A stretch of DNA of 64,000 nucleotides from Gemmatimonadota bacterium (GTDB taxonomy: Bacteria > Gemmatimonadota > Gemmatimonadetes > Gemmatimonadales > Gemmatimonadaceae): the NCBI GenBank assembly GCA_016704465.1, contig JADJAD010000006.1:1-64000 (forward strand), in the 5' to 3' direction. Each line of letters opens with the position of its first letter. Position 1 is the first letter of the stretch. The position numbers and the translations under genes were made by a program. A model generated the notes under the pieces. It was not told where the DNA came from and did not search any database. It saw only the letters and a program-made list of their open reading frames with translations. Shown here in pieces: positions 1 to 9,228 of this stretch.

Positions 1-22
1 TGTCGCTCCGTTGTCGCGCATA

Positions 23-787
23 TCAGGGGGTGACGCGCAACGTCGCGCGCATTGCTGGCTGGTTGTACTTGCATTGATAGGCGTGCAGACCGGGGACGGT
101 CGCCACCCAGATGTACGACTGCGTCTTCTGCAGGTCGCCGGAGTCGTTCCAGGGCCCGCCGGTGACTGTGTGCACCTTGAGGCCGACGTTGTACCAGCAG
201 ACGATGGTCCCCACCGGCACCACGGTCTCGGCGTTCTCCGCTCCCGCGGGTTGGAGTTGGTAGAAGTCGTCGCCGCAGTAGATCTCCACCTGGGTCTGTG
301 GAAAATTGCCACGCTGGATGCGGACCGTGAGCGTCGTGACGCGCCCCGCCTCGACACTGAACTTGATGGGGTGTCGATACGGCTCGGGGACGATCGCCTG
401 TCCCGCGGCCTGGAAGCGCAGCTGGTAGTCCCCCGCCGCGAGGCCGGCAAACCGGAACTTCCCCGCACCATCGGGCGTCGCCACGCTGCCGACGTGCTGC
501 CCGGTGGGATACATGAGGATGACCGAACCGAAGCCCGCCTGGATCGCTCCCTGCACGTCGGTGACCAGTCCCTCGACCGCGCCCAGCATGCCGGAGGGGC
601 CAGCACCGCCGTCCCCTCCGCCACCACACCCCGCGGCGCCGAGTGACAGACCGCCCACCACGACCCCGATCACGCGCACGAACTCCCGGCGTGTGACGTC
701 CTCCGCCGCACCGAAACGTGCGTCGTCCATCGCGCCGATCACGGCGGAGGACAATCCGTCAGCTGCACTCATCACTCGCGCCTGCAT
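23..787 (-). CDS. Tat-type lipoprotein, carboxypeptidase-regulatory-like and cupredoxin-like domains
   Basis: A 254-residue exported protein. A twin-arginine motif (RREF, residues 33-36) is followed by a hydrophobic stretch and a lipobox LGAAGC with Cys54, so Tat export with lipid anchoring is likely. Residues about 70-158 look like a carboxypeptidase-regulatory-like beta-sandwich. Residues about 165-254 match the plastocyanin/azurin pattern: His206 in LKVHTVT, Cys239 and Met246. The residue where the second copper His is expected is Asn242, so a classic type-1 copper site looks incomplete. The start is uncertain: ATG at 787, 772 or 730 all keep the Tat motif. It lies 84 bp downstream of the SusD gene and may be co-transcribed with it. 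An electron-transfer or surface-binding role is inference. Confidence 0.7.
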   Translation of the reverse strand: MQARVMSAADGLSSAVIGAMDDARFGAAEDVTRREFVRVIGVVVGGLSLGAAGCGGGGDGGAGPSGMLGAVEGLVTDVQGAIQAGFGSVILMYPTGQHVGSVATPDGAGKFRFAGLAAGDYQLRFQAAGQAIVPEPYRHPIKFSVEAGRVTTLTVRIQRGNFPQTQVEIYCGDDFYQLQPAGAENAETVVPVGTIVCWYNVGLKVHTVTGGPWNDSGDLQKTQSYIWVATVPGLHAYQCKYNQPAMRATLRVTP

Positions 788-871
788 TCACCTGTGCGAA
801 ACTCCATGGACGAATGAAACGACGGGGAACGGGCCACCTCGCCCGTTCCCCGCCCACCACTGCCTACCCGA

Positions 872-2191
872 TCAGGAGATCCGCGGGCAGGTGGCCTCCC
901 CTTCCTTCATGCTGGGGTTGGCCAGGATCTCATTGCGCGAGAGCGGAAGCATCGTGTTGCGTCCCGTCCCGATCACCGTCCCGACGAGGTTGAACCGGTG
1001 CAGGTCATACGCCCGGTGTCCCTCGACGAACAGGACCGCCATGCGCTCGTTGAGCAGCGCCGTCTGGGCCGCCGCCGCGCTGGTCGGTGCCGTGATCGGA
1101 GCCAACCCGACCGCGGTGCGCTCCACGTTGATCTTCGCCGCCATATTCGTGTAGTCGTTGCGGCGCATGTACACCTCGGCGGCGATGAGATTCATCTCCT
1201 TGGAAGTGAGCATGGGCTGGTCGGAACCGCGATCGCTGTACTTGGTGATGCCGTAGTAGTCGAAGCGGTTGTTGACCCCCTTCTCGCCAGCTTTGCGCGT
1301 CACGGCAATGCGAGGATCGGAGACCGTAGGAGCGTACCAGTCGTACAGGTAGCCGGTGCTATACGCCGAACCGAACGTCCCGAGGACGTGGTTGAAGTAC
1401 TGTCGGCGCAACCCACCCGAACGATTGCGGTTCTGGTGGAACTGGTTTCCCGTCGTGCTCTGCTGCACCGCGGCCGCCTCGGCGTACACCGCATTCTTCA
1501 CGAATCCAGCCGGCACCGCCAGGGCATCGGACAGCGCCGCGTCGTAGTTACCGGCGAACAGATTGGCGCGCGCACGGCTCGCCAGCACGATCGGGCGCCA
1601 CTTGGCCTGATCGGCCGCGTTGAGGCTGTTCACCAGCGTCAGCGTCGCGGTCAGCTTGGTCACCGCCTGCGTGAAGAAGGCCGTGTTCGGCGAGCGGGCG
1701 CCGCCCTGCGTCAGCGGTCCTTCGCACCATCCCATCCCCAGCACGACGTCGGCGAACCCATCGACCCACTTGACCTGGGTCAGGAGCGGGCTCGAGTTGG
1801 CCGCGGCACCCAGCACAGTCGTGATACGGTCGGCCGCGCTCTGCGCCGCAAAACGCGCGCGCAGCACCTGATCCTGTGGCCCGGAGAACGAGCCCGTCGA
1901 AGCCCAGTCGCCGCGGAGGCGCCCTTCAGAAATGTCTTCCCAGTCGATCCACGTCGACGTCGATTCGAGCTCGTCGCCGAGCAGCGAGGTCACCGTCACG
2001 AAATCGTCGTACGCCTGCTGGAGCGACCCTTCGGCGCCATCGGCGACGTTCTTGATGATCACGGGATCGTTGAGGTCGGCGTCGCCGAAGGCCTGCGGAT
2101 CCTCGACGTCGAAGACCCCGCTACAGCCGGCCGCCAGGACCGCGACGAGCGCGAGGCGACCCACGTGTCTGATGCTCTTCATGTATGTCAT
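872..2191 (-). CDS. SusD/RagB family outer-membrane lipoprotein
   Basis: A 439-residue SusD-like nutrient-binding lipoprotein, the extracellular lid of a SusC/SusD uptake complex. It has a short signal peptide and lipobox LAAGC with Cys23. The N-terminal part (FDVEDPQAF, then YDDFVTVTSLLGDEL) and the C-terminal segment LLNERMAVLFVEGHRAYD are typical of the RagB/SusD fold. It begins 3 bp after the SusC stop codon, so the two are certainly co-transcribed. ATG at 2182 (MKSIRHVG) is an alternative start. The substrate cannot be read from sequence; peptides or plant-derived polymers are as likely as starch. Confidence 0.9.
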   Translation of the reverse strand: MTYMKSIRHVGRLALVAVLAAGCSGVFDVEDPQAFGDADLNDPVIIKNVADGAEGSLQQAYDDFVTVTSLLGDELESTSTWIDWEDISEGRLRGDWASTGSFSGPQDQVLRARFAAQSAADRITTVLGAAANSSPLLTQVKWVDGFADVVLGMGWCEGPLTQGGARSPNTAFFTQAVTKLTATLTLVNSLNAADQAKWRPIVLASRARANLFAGNYDAALSDALAVPAGFVKNAVYAEAAAVQQSTTGNQFHQNRNRSGGLRRQYFNHVLGTFGSAYSTGYLYDWYAPTVSDPRIAVTRKAGEKGVNNRFDYYGITKYSDRGSDQPMLTSKEMNLIAAEVYMRRNDYTNMAAKINVERTAVGLAPITAPTSAAAAQTALLNERMAVLFVEGHRAYDLHRFNLVGTVIGTGRNTMLPLSRNEILANPSMKEGEATCPRIS

Positions 2192-2194
2192 GGG

Positions 2195-5155
2195 TTAGAA
2201 CCTCGTGCGAATCTGGAGTCGGAACTGACGCGGCGCTGGCTGGGCCAGGAAGCCGCTTCCGATCGTGAACGAGTCGGCGCCCGCCCAGTTCATGTTCGGG
2301 TCGACGCAGTTACAGTCGTCCCACCACATCAGGTTCTGCCCGGCGAGCGACATGGAGGTACGGCCGACGTTGAAGAACGAGCTGAGGCCCTGCGGGACCT
2401 GCCAGGTCAGCGACATTTCACGCAAGCGAATGTTGTCACGCTTGTCGTTGTGCGACAGGATCGAGGACCACTGGAAGATCGAGTCGGCCTTGAAGGTGCG
2501 CTCGCCGTTGGGTCCGAGCGCCGACAGGTACTCGTCGGAGCCACCCTGACGGATGCGATACGGACGGTCACCGTTGCTGAACCAGGCGCCCTTCTCCATC
2601 GAGACGAGGCCGTAGAGCGAGAATGCGCCCCAGCGCACGGTGTTCGAGAACCCGGCGTTGAACGTCGGGAGCGGCGGGCCAAAGTACTCGGCGGCCGCGG
2701 TACGCGTGGTCGTCGGGCAGCCCCAGCTCTGGATCGGCTGGCCGCCGCACGTCGTTCCGGTCGTCACGACGCTGTAGCCGTTCGGCTTCTGGCCCCAGAC
2801 ACCCTGCGCCGGATAGCCGAGACGCACGGCGTTGCCGGCGAGCGTTACGCCACCCAGGTCGGTGACCTTGTTCTTGTTGCCGTCGAGATTGACGCCGGCG
2901 GTCCAGTCGAACTTGGCCTGGCTGATGACGAGATACTTGAGCGACGCTTCCCAGCCGCGGTTCTCGAGGGCGCCGATGTTGACGCGCTGCGCCTGATTGA
3001 AGCCCTGCGACGGCGCGAACGAACGGTTCACGATCGCGTCGTTCGTCTCGGAGTAGTACTGCGACGCCTCGATGCCCACGCGGTCGTTCCACAGCCCGAT
3101 CTCGAAGCCGAACTCACGCTCCGTGGTGATCTCGGGGCGCAGGTCGACGTTGCCCGGGTTCAGCGGCACGATGCCCGGCACGTCCTCGAACACCGGCTGC
3201 GCAGCGTAGCTCGTGAACGAGTCGAACGGCCCCGGCATCTTGCCCGCTTGGCCGAGCGCGGCACGCAGGCGCAAGGCCGAGACAACCGACGGGAGCAGCC
3301 CCTCGTGCTTGGAGAGGTCGTACGACGCATCGATCTTGGGATACTTCTGGAAGCCGTAGTCGGCGCCGAACGCCGAGTTGCCGTCCATGCGCAGGCCGAG
3401 CGTGATGAAGAGGCGATCGCTGATGGCGAAGCGGTTCTGGGCGAGCAGGCCGAGGTTGATCGTCTCGGTGAACGCCTCACCGCCGCTCGTCACGGCGCCC
3501 GCTGCCACGGTCGACACGCCGGGGCCGGGGAAGTTGTTGCCGACGGCGATGTTCAGGCGCTGCGACTCCCAGAAGCCCTGGCCGCCGTACGAGAAGTTGG
3601 ACTCGATGTTGAACGGGAGCTTGAAATTGAGCGTCCCGAGGTAGTCGATGGTCGTGGTGCGATAGTTCCGCAGCCCGATGTTGCGTTGCCCGTTGGTCAC
3701 GCCCGCCGGTCCGAAGTTTCCGGCGTACGGGAAGAAGCGCGACTTCTGCTCGTTGACTGCGTCCGTCCCGAAGATGAGGCGGTGCGTGAACGAGGGGTTG
3801 AAGGCGTACGAGAGGGTGACGCCACCCGTCCAGCGATCGGCGTCGCTCTTGGTCTCCATCGTCTCGATGTCGGCGACGGGGACCCACGCCTCACCGTAGG
3901 GGCGCAGCGCGCTCGCGTTGCGCGGGTTGCCGTTGATGGCGTTGCCGAGCAGTGCGGTCCAGTTGTTCCCGGCCTGCAGCTCGTTGATGACGTTGCGCGT
4001 GTACGCGGAACGCACCTCGACCGTGATCTTGTCGGTCGGCACGAACGTCAGGTTGGCGCGCAGGTTCCCCTTGACCTGGTCGTTCGGCTGGATGGAGCCC
4101 ACTTCCTTGGAGCCCAAGGCCGAGACGTAGTAGGTCGAACGCGTCGTCCCGCCCTGGCCGCTGATGTCGACGGCGTTGAACGGACCGTTCTGGATCAAAT
4201 CATTGGCGTCCTTCGCCTGGGTGCCATCGGATCCGGTGAAGCGGGGGAATTCCTTCGTCGGGAGGTTTTCGCGCAGGCGATTGAAGCCGGTCCCGAGCCC
4301 CAGGTTCCACTGCGTGCGTCCCTCGCCACGTCCCTTCTTGGTGAAGACCTGGATGACCCCGTTGGTCGCCTCGGAGCCATACAGCGTGGCCGCCGCCGCT
4401 CCCTTGAGGATCTCGACCCGCTCGATGTCGTTCGGGTTCAGGTCGCTCAAACGATCGGCCGAGTTGCCGCCCGAGAACGAGCAGCAAGCGGTCGACGCCA
4501 TGCCCGTCGCGGTCGTCCATTCGGTGCCGCGCGAGTCAACGCGCACGCCGTCGATGTAGATGACGGGACGCTGGTTGAGCGAGAAGGAGGCGATACCGCG
4601 GATGCGGAGATCCTGTCCGCCGCCCACGCCGCCACCGACGCCAACCGAACGCACGCCGGAGACCTTGTTGGCGAGCGCCGACGTGAAGTTCTGCACCGGC
4701 ATGATTTCCTGCTGGGCCGCCATGTCCATGGTGCCGAGCGAGGCGCCGATCTTGCGCTTCTCAACCGCACCACCCGTCCCGGTGACCACGACCTGCTGCA
4801 GCTCAACCGCCGAGGCGGCGATGCGGAAGTTCGCCGTGGCCGTGTCGTTGGCCGCGATCGTAACGGTCTGGACTTCCGGACGGAAGCCGATGCGGGTGAC
4901 CCGGACCGTCTGTTGCCCGACGGCGATGTTGCGCATGAAATAGCGCCCGTTATCGTCGGAATTGGCGCCCGCGGCGGCGTCGCCGACGACCTGGACGCGT
5001 GCGCCGTTGATCGGCGCACCTGACGCGCGATCGAGGACGGTACCGGTCAACATGCCGGTACCCTGTGCCTGGGCGAGCGCCGGGACGAGCCCGAACGCGA
5101 GCGCCAGGAGCCATCGCCGTGTCGTCCGATTACCCGGAGAACGAGTCGAGTGCAT
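2195..5155 (-). CDS. SusC/RagA family TonB-linked outer-membrane protein
   Basis: A 986-residue TonB-dependent transporter. The chosen ATG at 5155 has AAGAGG five bases upstream and gives a clean signal peptide ending AQAQ; the frame runs open further upstream but that part is not protein-like. After the signal come a carboxypeptidase-regulatory-like domain (GTVLDRASGAPINGARVQV), a plug domain containing RIRGIASFSLNQRPVIYIDG and ERVEILKGAAAATLYGSEAT, and a long beta-barrel ending in RLQIRTRF with a terminal aromatic residue. With the following SusD gene it forms a TonB-energised importer. A LacI-like palindrome lies about 220 bp upstream. Confidence 0.95.
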   Translation of the reverse strand: MHSTRSPGNRTTRRWLLALAFGLVPALAQAQGTGMLTGTVLDRASGAPINGARVQVVGDAAAGANSDDNGRYFMRNIAVGQQTVRVTRIGFRPEVQTVTIAANDTATANFRIAASAVELQQVVVTGTGGAVEKRKIGASLGTMDMAAQQEIMPVQNFTSALANKVSGVRSVGVGGGVGGGQDLRIRGIASFSLNQRPVIYIDGVRVDSRGTEWTTATGMASTACCSFSGGNSADRLSDLNPNDIERVEILKGAAAATLYGSEATNGVIQVFTKKGRGEGRTQWNLGLGTGFNRLRENLPTKEFPRFTGSDGTQAKDANDLIQNGPFNAVDISGQGGTTRSTYYVSALGSKEVGSIQPNDQVKGNLRANLTFVPTDKITVEVRSAYTRNVINELQAGNNWTALLGNAINGNPRNASALRPYGEAWVPVADIETMETKSDADRWTGGVTLSYAFNPSFTHRLIFGTDAVNEQKSRFFPYAGNFGPAGVTNGQRNIGLRNYRTTTIDYLGTLNFKLPFNIESNFSYGGQGFWESQRLNIAVGNNFPGPGVSTVAAGAVTSGGEAFTETINLGLLAQNRFAISDRLFITLGLRMDGNSAFGADYGFQKYPKIDASYDLSKHEGLLPSVVSALRLRAALGQAGKMPGPFDSFTSYAAQPVFEDVPGIVPLNPGNVDLRPEITTEREFGFEIGLWNDRVGIEASQYYSETNDAIVNRSFAPSQGFNQAQRVNIGALENRGWEASLKYLVISQAKFDWTAGVNLDGNKNKVTDLGGVTLAGNAVRLGYPAQGVWGQKPNGYSVVTTGTTCGGQPIQSWGCPTTTRTAAAEYFGPPLPTFNAGFSNTVRWGAFSLYGLVSMEKGAWFSNGDRPYRIRQGGSDEYLSALGPNGERTFKADSIFQWSSILSHNDKRDNIRLREMSLTWQVPQGLSSFFNVGRTSMSLAGQNLMWWDDCNCVDPNMNWAGADSFTIGSGFLAQPAPRQFRLQIRTRF

Positions 5156-5522
5156 GGTGCCTCTTGGGTGGGAGTGGTGACGAGCGAAATCCGTGTGGTG
5201 CGGAGTACGCAGTTCCAGCACACGACACGCCGAGCGAGCTCGCAGAAAAGCGACCTCGCTCGCGCACGAGCTGACGCATGGAACATTGCATACAATACCG
5301 TTTGGCCGCCTCACGTCAACTGGTGGGATTCATTCGGACAGGGCAGGGGTGAAAGGCTCCAAGGTTGCCGTAGCCGGAGAAAACGTTTACAGGCCCGAAC
5401 TGCCCCCCGAAACGTCGAAAGTAGCGTCGCCGCCGGCGCCGACCGCGAGACAGCCTCCGATGGGGGCGCTCGAATGTCGATGCGACGCTGCATAAATTCC
5501 CGCACTCCACGCACGGAACCGC
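5156..5522. other. Divergent intergenic region between susC-like and mscS-like genes
   Basis: About 370 bp without a supported gene. It must hold the promoters for the SusCD operon (minus) and the MscS-like gene (plus). AT-rich words such as TTGTATGCAAT near 5285-5298 could be a minus-strand -10 region, but I cannot assign a -35 with confidence. A LacI-like palindrome is annotated separately at 5378-5391. Confidence 0.5.
5378..5391. promoter_or_regulatory. Candidate LacI-family operator
   Basis: The plus strand reads AGAAAACGTTTACA; the reverse complement TGTAAACGTTTTCT matches the textbook LacI/GalR-family half-palindrome TGTAAACGTTTACA at 12 of 14 positions, centred on AACGTT. It is in the SusCD/mscS divergent region. 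No LacI-family gene is visible in the window, so a trans-acting regulator is inferred only from the palindrome. Confidence 0.35.
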
Positions 5523-6710
5523 ATGCTGCAGATGCTCGCCTCCCTCGATCGCCAGTTCCTCGGCACCCCCTTCGCCGACTGGATCACCGCTGCGGCCATT
5601 GCGCTCGCGGTCGTGCTCGTGCTGCTCATGCTCAAGTATGTCGTCGGACGACGGCTCGCCTCCCTGGCCAGTCGAACCACGTCGCGCGTGGACGACGTGG
5701 TCGCGGAGCTCCTGCACCGCACCCGCCTCTACTTCATCATCGCGCTGGCCGCGCGGGCGACGTTACCGATCCTCGCCCTCTCACAATCGATCGTAAAAGT
5801 GGCGGAGGACGTCACGGCGATCGCGTTCCTGCTGCAGATCGCGCGCTGGGGAACAGGGCTCATCGACTTCTGGCTGCGACAATGGTCGCGCGGACGTCCC
5901 GGCGGCGACGAGCGGGCCACCTCGGCGACCATCAAGGCAGTTGCCGCGCTGGCGCAGGCCGTCCTGTGGAGTGTCGTCCTCCTGCTGGCGCTCAAGAACG
6001 TCTGGGATTTCGACATCACGGCGCTGGTCACAGGCCTCGGGGTCGGCGGTATCGCCGTCGCCCTCGCCGTGCAGAACATCCTCGGAGATGCATTTGCCGC
6101 GTTGTCCATCGTGCTCGACAAGCCGTTCGACATCGGCGACACGATCGCGGTCGACACGTCCGTCGGCACGGTGGAGCATATCGGCTTGAAGACCACGCGC
6201 ATCCGGGCGCTCAGCGGCGAGCAGATCATCTTCTCGAACGCCGAACTCCTGAAGCTGCGCGTCCGCAACCTCCGACGCATGCACGAGCGCCGCGTCGTCT
6301 TCACCCTCGGTGTCACGTACGACACCCCCGCCGACGCGGTCGAGCGCATCCCCGCCACGATTCGCACCATCATCGAGGCCACGCCGACTACACGATTCGA
6401 CCGGGCGCACTTCGCGCGCTACATGGACTCGTCGCTGGAATTCGAGGCCGTCTACTACGTCAACTCACCGGAGTTCAGCGTCTACATGGACACCCAGCAG
6501 GCGATCAACCTCGCGCTGCTACGCTCCTTTAACGACAGCGGCATTTCCTTCGCCTTCCCGACGCGCACGATCATCCAGCAGCGCGACAGCGCGGACGATG
6601 ACAGGCAGCGCGATGCCCCGACGCACGTCGTGGAAGGCGGCGCCCCGGCCGATGGCATCGATACCGCGGGTGCGGCCCGCACCGCTACGGACGACGCGCC
6701 ATCCGCGTGA
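5523..6710 (+). CDS. MscS-family mechanosensitive channel
   Basis: A 395-residue inner-membrane protein of the MscS superfamily, which opens under membrane tension to release solutes. Four hydrophobic segments are visible (about residues 18-40, 70-90, 95-115, 145-165). The pore helix and start of the beta domain are recognisable: ALVTGLGVGGIAVALAVQN, then LGDAFAALSIVLDKPFDIGD and GTVEHIGLKTTRIR. The last 45 residues are a hydrophilic, low-complexity tail. ATG at 5532 is an alternative start. The gene stands alone, divergent from SusCD. Confidence 0.93.
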   Translation: MLQMLASLDRQFLGTPFADWITAAAIALAVVLVLLMLKYVVGRRLASLASRTTSRVDDVVAELLHRTRLYFIIALAARATLPILALSQSIVKVAEDVTAIAFLLQIARWGTGLIDFWLRQWSRGRPGGDERATSATIKAVAALAQAVLWSVVLLLALKNVWDFDITALVTGLGVGGIAVALAVQNILGDAFAALSIVLDKPFDIGDTIAVDTSVGTVEHIGLKTTRIRALSGEQIIFSNAELLKLRVRNLRRMHERRVVFTLGVTYDTPADAVERIPATIRTIIEATPTTRFDRAHFARYMDSSLEFEAVYYVNSPEFSVYMDTQQAINLALLRSFNDSGISFAFPTRTIIQQRDSADDDRQRDAPTHVVEGGAPADGIDTAGAARTATDDAPSA

Positions 6711-6837
6711 CGCCCCTCGACGGGATAGCCGTCAGGACGGGGCGACGGGTAGGCGGATCAGGCGGTCACGGAGCCGCGAATGTCGAGAGCGGCGCGTCGA
6801 ACAATGCCCGGAAACGTGCTGTGCAGGGGGCGGGGGC

Positions 6838-9147
6838 TCAGTTCCCGCGAGCGCACTGCTCCCACGCCGCGCGTCGTTCGGCACGCTCGGCGAAATCCAG
6901 CCCGACTCGACCATCGTCGGGACGCGCCGCACGCCACAGGATCGCATCACGCACCTCCTGGACAACGGAATCGCGAATCGCGGGGCGCCACGGTGCCCCC
7001 GCGAGGGCCCGAAAGCGTGCCGCGCCGCCCGGAAGCCCGCTCGAGTAGTCGCCCCACCGCCGCACGAGTCCCCGGGCTCGCGCCTCGGCGGCGAGGTACA
7101 TCCCGTCGCGTAGCGCCCGCTCGTCCCGACCGCGCATCGACGGCGACTGCAGCAGGCAACTCCACCCCATCGCCGAATCGGTCGGGCTGCGCAGCAGCAA
7201 TACGCCATCGGCGATCGCATCGAATCCGCCGGTCGATGCGCTGCGCACGTTAAGCCGGGACAGCGGGGCGATCAGCGCTCGCCGCACACCATCGGCGACG
7301 CCGAATCGGCGCTCTCGTCCGAATGCCGACGCGTACCACGCGTGGGTCGACGGATCGATCACGGCGATCTCGCGCAGGGCGTCGAGGGTGGCATCGCTCT
7401 CCAGCACGCCGCTTCGAGGCGGCGTGGCCGAGGCGTAGCCGGTGATCACGGCGTCCTGCACGGAGCTGAGATACCCGTTCATCCGCCCCTGACGGGCCAA
7501 TGCCGCCGCGACAAACCAGTCGACCCCGCGTGCGAACGCTTCCGTGGGACGGTCGGCCTGAACGGCGGACGAGAGCGTCTCTGACCGCGGGCGCGCCGCG
7601 CTCGCCAGGCGCCGCACCGTCGCCGAAAACTCGTCGCTGAACTGCCGGACGGAGCGATCGGTGCGATACCCGCCGCGCAATCCATATCGGCGGCGCGCCG
7701 CCTGCCAGTCCAGATCGTGCGCAAGCTCGTGCGCCATCGCGCCGGCGCTGGTGGCCAGCGGGAAGTAGACCGTTCGCGTACCCGGGTCGTGCAGCGCCAG
7801 GGCACGGTCGGCCAGGGGGGAGTCCCCAAACCGCACGTTGAGTCCCTGCAGGTTCAGTTCCGGAAAGACCATGGTGAGGTCGCTGACAACCTCGCCGAGC
7901 ATGCGCGTGAAGTACGGACGCCAGTTGTTCGGGACACGATCGTCGAAGGTGAGCGAGGCGAGACCAAGCCGGCTCTGCAGCTCGAGCGCGGGCGGGCCGT
8001 CGTCACCCGGGAGCCAGGCGCGCTCCTGGGCATACGCCCGCATCGCCACGCTCGCCGTCAACAGCGCGAGGGCAGGTTCGCCGGTCGCCCCGCCGGGTTC
8101 GCCGCGAAGCCTGGCCAGCTCGGCCACCAGCGATTCCTCGGTGCGAGCGCGGGCCACAAACAGGCTGCGGGCGCGGCGCAGCGCCGACGAACCCTGCGCA
8201 TTCACCACGAACGCGGCATACCCGCCCATCGTGACCGTCACGGGGGCCTGCGGGGGCGCGGCCCGTCTCGCGACGAGCTCGGCGGCCAGCGCGCCGGCGG
8301 CGCCACCCAATCGGCGCACGCTGGCCGGTCGTGGCGCAAATCGAGACTCGGGCGATTCCGCGAGCGAATCGAGGCGGGCGACAAGGGCCGGGAGCAGGCG
8401 CACTGCCGCCGCTTCGTCGTCCGGGAGGGGCGGATCGACCAGCGGCCGCTCGACGGCAAAGCGACGCGAGGCGCGCCACAACGGGACAAGCTCGATGGGT
8501 TCCAGTCGCTGGCTTCGTGCCTCGTCGACCAGGGCATCGACGTCTCGCATGGCGAGCGCCCGGTCGCGCGACTGGGCGATGGCGGCGAGCGCGACGGCCG
8601 GTGCGCGATGAGACACCGACCCCGACGCGGTGCCCACGGTGTACGCCAGTCGCAGCGCCAACTCTGCCACGCGCGGTGACTCGCTTTCCTCGGCGACGGC
8701 TTCCATGAACTGCCGATGCGCGAGTCCCGCCTCGTCCATGGACCGGACGGCGAGCAGCGACATCGCTTCCGGGGGTGTCGCATAGGCGGCGCCCGCCTGC
8801 GTGCGCGCGAGGATCGCGGCCGCCAGCATGCGCCGCGAGGGCTCGGGGATGAGTGGATCGCGCAGGACGTAGTCCACGAGCCGGAACGGACTCCCGACGC
8901 CGAGGCGCAGGCGTTCGAGGTAGAGCGCGGACATCACGGCGCCGGGATCCATGTCGCGTGGCGACTGCCGCGCCAGGACCCGCTCCACCGAATCGGCCCA
9001 CTGCGAGCCTAACGCGAACTCCTGTGCGACGACCGGCTCCCGTCGGGGGACAGGCCCGCGCGCGACCACGACAAGCACGGCGCCCAGCGTTAGCGCTGCC
9101 GTCGCGGCCACCCACACTGCGCGTGGTCTCGTCCCAAGCCAGGCCAT
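6838..9147 (-). CDS. Membrane-anchored protein with a zincin-like HExxH motif
   Basis: A 769-residue protein with one N-terminal transmembrane segment (about residues 10-30) and a large extracytoplasmic part. The start at 9147 is preceded by AGGAGGGGAGGGAC, a strong ribosome-binding site; an in-frame ATG at 9165 has none. A motif AHELAHD around residue 473 has the HExxH signature of zinc metallopeptidases and lies in a stretch resembling neutral zinc proteases. The long alanine- and arginine-rich helical region before it has no family I recognise. Protease activity is inferred from the motif alone; the third zinc ligand is not evident. Intergenic 6711-6837 shows nothing clear. Confidence 0.65.
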   Translation of the reverse strand: MAWLGTRPRAVWVAATAALTLGAVLVVVARGPVPRREPVVAQEFALGSQWADSVERVLARQSPRDMDPGAVMSALYLERLRLGVGSPFRLVDYVLRDPLIPEPSRRMLAAAILARTQAGAAYATPPEAMSLLAVRSMDEAGLAHRQFMEAVAEESESPRVAELALRLAYTVGTASGSVSHRAPAVALAAIAQSRDRALAMRDVDALVDEARSQRLEPIELVPLWRASRRFAVERPLVDPPLPDDEAAAVRLLPALVARLDSLAESPESRFAPRPASVRRLGGAAGALAAELVARRAAPPQAPVTVTMGGYAAFVVNAQGSSALRRARSLFVARARTEESLVAELARLRGEPGGATGEPALALLTASVAMRAYAQERAWLPGDDGPPALELQSRLGLASLTFDDRVPNNWRPYFTRMLGEVVSDLTMVFPELNLQGLNVRFGDSPLADRALALHDPGTRTVYFPLATSAGAMAHELAHDLDWQAARRRYGLRGGYRTDRSVRQFSDEFSATVRRLASAARPRSETLSSAVQADRPTEAFARGVDWFVAAALARQGRMNGYLSSVQDAVITGYASATPPRSGVLESDATLDALREIAVIDPSTHAWYASAFGRERRFGVADGVRRALIAPLSRLNVRSASTGGFDAIADGVLLLRSPTDSAMGWSCLLQSPSMRGRDERALRDGMYLAAEARARGLVRRWGDYSSGLPGGAARFRALAGAPWRPAIRDSVVQEVRDAILWRAARPDDGRVGLDFAERAERRAAWEQCARGN

Positions 9148-9228
9148 GTCCCTCCCCTCCTGCATCTACAATAGTACCTGCGTGCTCGGGGGCCGCGTTC
9201 CCTCGCCGAAAGAAATCCCCTCACCAGG

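Noticed and set aside
998..5023. 1341-codon open frame on the plus strand
   Set aside because: Antisense to SusD and SusC; composition is arginine-, valine- and histidine-rich with no domain, as expected from GC-biased third positions.
5150..6532. 460-codon plus-strand frame overlapping the mscS gene
   Set aside because: Out-of-frame arginine- and histidine-rich translation; the MscS frame has clear family motifs.
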